A stretch of DNA of 64,000 bases from Sipunculus nudus. Taxonomy: Eukaryota; Annelida; Sipuncula; Golfingiida; Sipunculidae. The notes under the pieces were generated by a model, which saw only the letters and a program-made list of their open reading frames with translations, searched no databases and was not told the DNA's origin. Each line of letters begins with the position of its first letter. Position 1 is the stretch's first letter. Shown in pieces: positions 61,680 through 64,000 of this stretch. The stretch spans positions 46,557,340-46,621,339 of the forward strand of contig CM049322.1 in assembly GCA_026874595.1 (NCBI GenBank). Direction: 5' to 3'. Both the position numbers and the translations under genes were made by a program.

Positions 61680-62640
61680 GTTATTCGTGCGCCATAGGAC
61701 ATAGAGATATGATAGCTATACAGCATCAGGAGTGCATCAGATTTAATCTCATGAAGACTCTGATTTGGGAACACTCTACGCATCACAGAAATAGAGGGGT
61801 TACAGGAAAACCAGGAGAGGAAAACTCCTGAACCAGCGTACGACATTTTTTGTCGTTTTGATTTTATATCTTTAAAAGTAAAAGTAAACCATATTAGGTT
61901 ACATTATTCGCACTCGCACTTTTCGTATAATTAACACCTTTGTGTTAGGGTGACAATAGTGAGGTCAAATGCATCATGCATGATGGTATAATAAGTCTGT
62001 TATGAAAATTACTGTGTAATATAAAATAACAATACCATTTTAGAATAACATTGATTGACAGAATCAATTTTTTTCGTTATGAAAGGTAAACATTGTATAT
62101 TTCAGCATAAAAATATTCCAAGTTTGTAACAAAGGAAAGAACAGAATGCAAATTGGAACTTACGTAGCAGGTCATTATACGGGTGAAGTCACCTGCTCAA
62201 CCCACTGTGCCATTTGGCTTCACGTTAACTTAACTTGTCTTTATTAATCATACGTCAATAAGAGATACAAACCCGATGGACGACGAACAAAGAGTGATCT
62301 CTATATCTTAGATGACTTTCTGTCAGCATCGCTCAAGAATGAAAGCAGGAATTTGAGGAAAGACCCATGATACGATCTGCTATAACGCCTGAAACAAGAA
62401 AAGAATTACCTCAATAACCGATAACATCAACATGTCCCGGCACAATAACAATAAGCTTCTGTCATGGCTTATTGGGAATTATGATCTGGTGAGAAAGATA
62501 TAGCTAGAACCGACGGAAAGTACGTGTTGCCCACAGGTGATTAATAATCTGTGGAGTCCTACATCAAATAACTGTGTCAACATAATTATAAGACTACTGT
62601 ATTATATTTGTCTTGGAAATAAACAAAATCATTGGGCTTT
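61680..62640. other. Non-coding, unique DNA
   Basis: Nothing recognised. Confidence 0.5.
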
Positions 62641-63260
62641 TTGTATTCTAAAACTTTCTTACAAGCAAATGTGCATTTGTATGAGTATATGTGTCTGTTA
62701 GTGAGTGAGGATAAGTGGGCATGTCTTGGTGATAGTGTCACGCATCTATATGTTTGTCGTCGGCTATGTGTGTCAGTTAACGTGTATGTCTGGGTGTTTC
62801 TGCTTTCCATTTTTTTTTGTATATCGGTGATGCGTGTATCTTTAATATTGTATTGGCGACCCTCTGTGTTCATGTTTTATATTATAAGTGTGCGCGTGTA
62901 ACTGCGATCTGGTTGTGTGGGTGTGGGTGTCATTCGCGAATATTTTATGTATGTATATGTGTATATTGGATTTAATGGTGAGGCTTTGGGTATGAATGTC
63001 TGTATATATTTTGCTAAGTGTATGCATCTGTGTTTATATGTGATGGCGTAGTAAGGGAATGTACAGGGGCGGATGCAGGATTTAGAACAATTAGACGTCC
63101 AACCCAGGAGGACTGATGACTTAACCTAAAGATAGGTACCCAGTTCGAGAAAAGTAGGGCCCAGCAGGCAAATATGAATCCAGCTCGTATAAAGAGCTGC
63201 GGCGGCTGAAAGAAAATAGGTTCAGAATATGATTTGATGCATCAAGTTTGTTTGTCTTCA
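62640..63260 (+). repeat. TG-rich simple-sequence region
   Basis: Long stretches of TGTGT/GTATG purine-pyrimidine alternation create spurious Thr/His ORFs on the minus strand. Confidence 0.6.
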
Positions 63261-63279
63261 TTGTGTTCATACATTTTCT

Positions 63280-63450
63280 ATTGCGTGTGTATTCTGTAGA
63301 GTGATAGTCTGCAAAGCCCCGGCCACGCTGAATGCTGCGCTACAAGTGCTATACTTACGTAACCGCTGGCAATATATGTGTCGCTGCTGTTCAGCTCTGT
63401 TTCGCAGTGAACTGCCCAGTTGGGATGCCGCGCCCAGTCAAGTGTATTCG
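63280..63450 (+). repeat. Third copy of the 33-kb dispersed repeat
   Basis: Shares GTGTATTCTGTA, GTAACCGCT and CCCAGT-containing blocks in order with 33330-33520. Overlapping ORFs on both strands (63278-63702) are products of this composition. Confidence 0.5.
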
Positions 63451-63839
63451 AATGTACCCCATGTTTTTGCAGGGCAGCGCGATGCAACGCAGAGTTCCGT
63501 GTGGCCAGATGTCCACATGACATCAACGTTTGCCTTTCATGTGTATGTCTCTTTATTTGACCGGATGTTTTCGTTTGTATATGTGCAGATGTTTCAGTGT
63601 GTGTGTGTCCGTGAGGGCATGTTTTTTTCTTGCTATAATGTTGCTTTGCCCTGCATTCTTCGCGCACGATCGCGGAATAACGAGATAATATCAACAAGAT
63701 AATATAATGGGATCTTTAGAAAAGGAGTCTGCAGCGACTTTATAATACTTTTAGAACTCGCTAATACTATATACTTATAGTTTTTACAGCCGCAGTCTCC
63801 ATAGGTACGCTTATTCTAGGCACAGACGGATCATGTTCC

Positions 63840-64000
63840 GATGTTTCGTTACGATTCCCAAGCACTTTTGTCCACATAATCCTATGGAAATCAGATGAGA
63901 TGTATGTAGGTTCAACGGTTTCTATGCCTTATTTTAGATATACAAAGAGTTTGGCACAGGACCAGCTAAGGCTTAAAGGATCAAATTTCCAGTTCCAATG
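63840..64000 (+). repeat. Copy of the 38-kb degenerate repeat
   Basis: Ordered matches to 38325-38500: CCCAAGCAC, GGAAATCAG, GTTTCTA, GGACCAGCT and TTCCAATG. It runs off the window end. Confidence 0.6.

Noticed and set aside
63278-63702. 133- and 139-codon ORFs on opposite strands
   Set aside because: They overlap each other over a dispersed repeat and TG-rich sequence; neither has family motifs or splice signals.
1-64000. CRISPR arrays, operons, ribosome binding sites, rRNA genes
   Set aside because: None seen; the spliced exon structure and retroelement content are eukaryotic.

Overview
This is an AT-rich stretch of animal nuclear DNA. There are no operons or long ORFs. Coding signal comes as short exons flanked by pyrimidine-rich AG acceptors and GT donors, set among decayed LINEs, a solo LTR, tRNA-derived SINEs and many (AT)n, (GA)n and poly-C tracts. 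A lophotrochozoan, probably a mollusc, fits the repeat mix and the lectin-like receptor family, but this is inference; no species can be named.

The backbone is a segmental duplication. Unit A (about 1-26270) and unit B (about 39350-57370) align block by block in the same orientation, with indels and one displaced block. They carry a small tandem family of single-pass receptors on the + strand. Gene 1 runs in from the left and shows only its transmembrane exon (358-445) and tail exon (883-1063). Gene 2 can be modelled completely: signal peptide 23543-23597, Cys-rich ectodomain 24033-24593, Thr-rich stalk 26533-26577, transmembrane 40122-40209, cytoplasmic tail 40671-40959, poly(A) signal 41078. 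All junctions stay in frame and give about 345 residues. The first half of the ectodomain has the cysteine pattern of SUEL/galactose-binding lectin domains, and the tail holds an ITIM-like SMYTDI. Gene 3 has exon 1 (54097-54151) and exon 2 (54569-55129) with a premature stop; its 3' part is uncertain, with candidate mini-exons ending in a YIDVL tail at 61678. An exon at 14263-14450 is a diverged fragment of another member.

Region by region: 1-1250, 3' end of gene 1. 1250-14260, non-coding unit A with a solo LTR (6613-7403, 4-bp target duplication), mini- and microsatellites and one unassigned ORF. 18497-20480, a triplet tract and a decayed CR1-like LINE shared with unit B. 21640-23110, putative 5' flank of gene 2 (30-bp repeats, GC-rich patch) and an antisense ORF. 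23543-26577, gene 2 exons 1-3. 26578-40121, a 13.5-kb intron containing a 177-bp tandem duplication, a giant inverted repeat (arms about 3.0 kb at 28694-31705 and 33561-36565), each arm with an L1/Tx1-like LINE 3' end, a 413-bp tandem duplication in the spacer, and two SINEs. 40122-41100, gene 2 3' end. 41100-54096, non-coding unit B. 54097-57370, gene 3 5' end. 57370-64000, single-copy DNA with a reverse-transcriptase fragment (minus strand, 58717-59297), candidate mini-exons and dispersed repeats also seen at 33 and 38 kb.

Together the genes look like a duplicating surface-receptor family (lectin-like ectodomain, stalk, membrane helix, tyrosine-motif tail), as expected of immune or self-recognition receptors. 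That role is inferred from architecture only. Homology calls come from reading the sequence; no database search was run.
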